DNA from: Gammaproteobacteria bacterium | GTDB lineage: Bacteria; Pseudomonadota; Gammaproteobacteria; Natronospirales; REEB76 | Length of the DNA stretch: 7,487 bases | Assembly (NCBI GenBank): GCA_027317045.1 | Contig: DAHVFI010000294.1 | Coordinates: 1-7,487, forward strand | Direction of reading: 5' to 3' | In this document: piece by piece, positions 6,940 to 7,487 of the stretch | Layout: each line of letters starts with the position of its first letter | How positions within the stretch are numbered: position 1 is the first letter of the stretch | Notes under the pieces: generated by a model | Databases searched by the model: none | What the model was told of the DNA's origin: nothing | What the model saw: only the letters and a program-made list of their open reading frames with translations | Made by a program: the position numbers and the translations under genes

Positions 6940-6945
6940 TCACCT
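6940..6945 (-). promoter_or_regulatory. Ribosome binding site of the hyfE-like gene
   Basis: AGGTGA on the minus strand at the very end of the hyfC-like gene, with its TGA serving as that gene's stop codon. The AGG core lies 6 bases upstream of the ATG at base 6936, supporting coupled translation. Confidence 0.6.
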
Positions 6946-7487
6946 GATCTGGTTGGCAATGATAGCGAGGATCGCCAGCAGGAACGAAGCCGCCAGGGGT
7001 TCCTGGTAACGGTAGAAACGCAATCGCGTCTGCAGCGTCTGCACCACGACCATGACCGCTCCGATCAGGCATAATTTGAGTACCAGAACGACCGTCGCGG
7101 CAAAAATACCAAGTGCGGTACCATGGACAGACAATCCCCAAGGCAGAAGCAAAACATTGCAAAAAATTGTATAAAGAATGAACTGCTTCATCATGGAGGC
7201 CCATTTAAGCAGGCCCAGCAGTGGACCTGAATACTCGAGGATACGGGCCTCCTCGATCATGTACACCTCGATGTGGGTGCTGGAATGGATCGGAAGCTTG
7301 TCGGTCTCTACCAGCAACAGGATAAAGAACGCCAGTACCAGAAACAGGTGGGTGGGGCTCCAGAACACGGCGCTGTTTGCAACCAGCAGATGATTCACCA
7401 CAAATGGCAGCATGGATTTGGCCATGAGGGTGATGCCGACGAACACCAGAATCAGCGTGGGTTCGGCCAATATAGACAGCATTACAG
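6940..7487 (-). CDS. hyfC: HyfC-like membrane subunit (NuoH family), C-terminal part
   Basis: The C-terminal 181 residues of a NuoH/HyfC-type subunit; the frame stays open through the window edge, so the Met at base 7482 is most likely internal (full HyfC is about 315 residues). This subunit anchors the soluble arm and lines the access path between the catalytic cavity and the membrane. Numbering from the Met at 7482, the marks are ETDKLPI (59-65), THIEVYMIEEARILEYSGP (69-87) and LLKWASMMKQF (91-101). This matches the HyfC pattern (LP..., ATHLELTMIHEA..., EYSG) better than HycD or NuoH. The acidic loop E72, E77, E78, E83 corresponds to the charged loop of NuoH facing the quinone or proton channel. 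Hydrophobic helices flank it, and the C-terminus carries a basic segment RLRFYR (153-158) and a last membrane helix. It leads the visible part of the operon; the promoter and any earlier genes (for example another hyfB) are outside. Confidence 0.9.
   Translation of the reverse strand, partial: VMLSILAEPTLILVFVGITLMAKSMLPFVVNHLLVANSAVFWSPTHLFLVLAFFILLLVETDKLPIHSSTHIEVYMIEEARILEYSGPLLGLLKWASMMKQFILYTIFCNVLLLPWGLSVHGTALGIFAATVVLVLKLCLIGAVMVVVQTLQTRLRFYRYQEPLAASFLLAILAIIANQIR

Overview
The window is a tightly packed, single-strand gene cluster. Every supported gene reads on the minus strand, so transcription runs from high to low coordinates. It encodes most of a membrane-bound respiratory complex related to hydrogenase-4 (Hyf), formate hydrogenlyase and complex I, followed by a fluoride-channel gene (crcB) and the start of a DUF190 gene. 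Protein sequence style, moderately high GC and the Hyf-type subunits suggest a Pseudomonadota bacterium, perhaps a beta- or gammaproteobacterial chemolithotroph. That assignment is inference and is weak below phylum level.

Layout in transcription order: hyfC-like NuoH-type subunit (7487-6940, 5' end outside the window); hyfE-like NuoK-type subunit (6936-6256); hyfF-like antiporter-type subunit (6256-4796); hyfG-like fused NuoC/NuoD large subunit (4799-3312); a two-[4Fe-4S] ferredoxin domain fused to a NuoB/HyfI small subunit (3302-2487); hyfB-like antiporter-type subunit (2494-515); crcB (495-121); DUF190 protein (109-1, cut by the window edge). Junctions are overlaps of 1, 4 and 8 bases or gaps of 3, 9, 19 and 11 bases. 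No internal promoter or terminator is visible, so this looks like one polycistronic unit whose promoter lies beyond base 7487. No gene-free stretch longer than 20 bases exists.

How the parts fit: the fused ferredoxin/small subunit has all twelve cysteines for three [4Fe-4S] clusters leading to the large subunit. The membrane subunits HyfB and HyfF keep the glutamate and lysine residues typical of ion-pumping subunits. However, the large subunit has lost the cysteines that hold the NiFe centre: the usual CxxC near the N-terminal side is S202/G205, and the C-terminal DPCxxC is replaced by a short ending in GCDR. The complex is therefore best read not as a hydrogenase but as an energy-converting-hydrogenase-related (Ehr) complex, whose electron donor and acceptor are unknown. 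This is the most interesting point in the window. No separate hyfA, hyfD, hyfH or hyfJ homologue and no NiFe maturation gene is present here, although genes upstream of hyfC cannot be seen.
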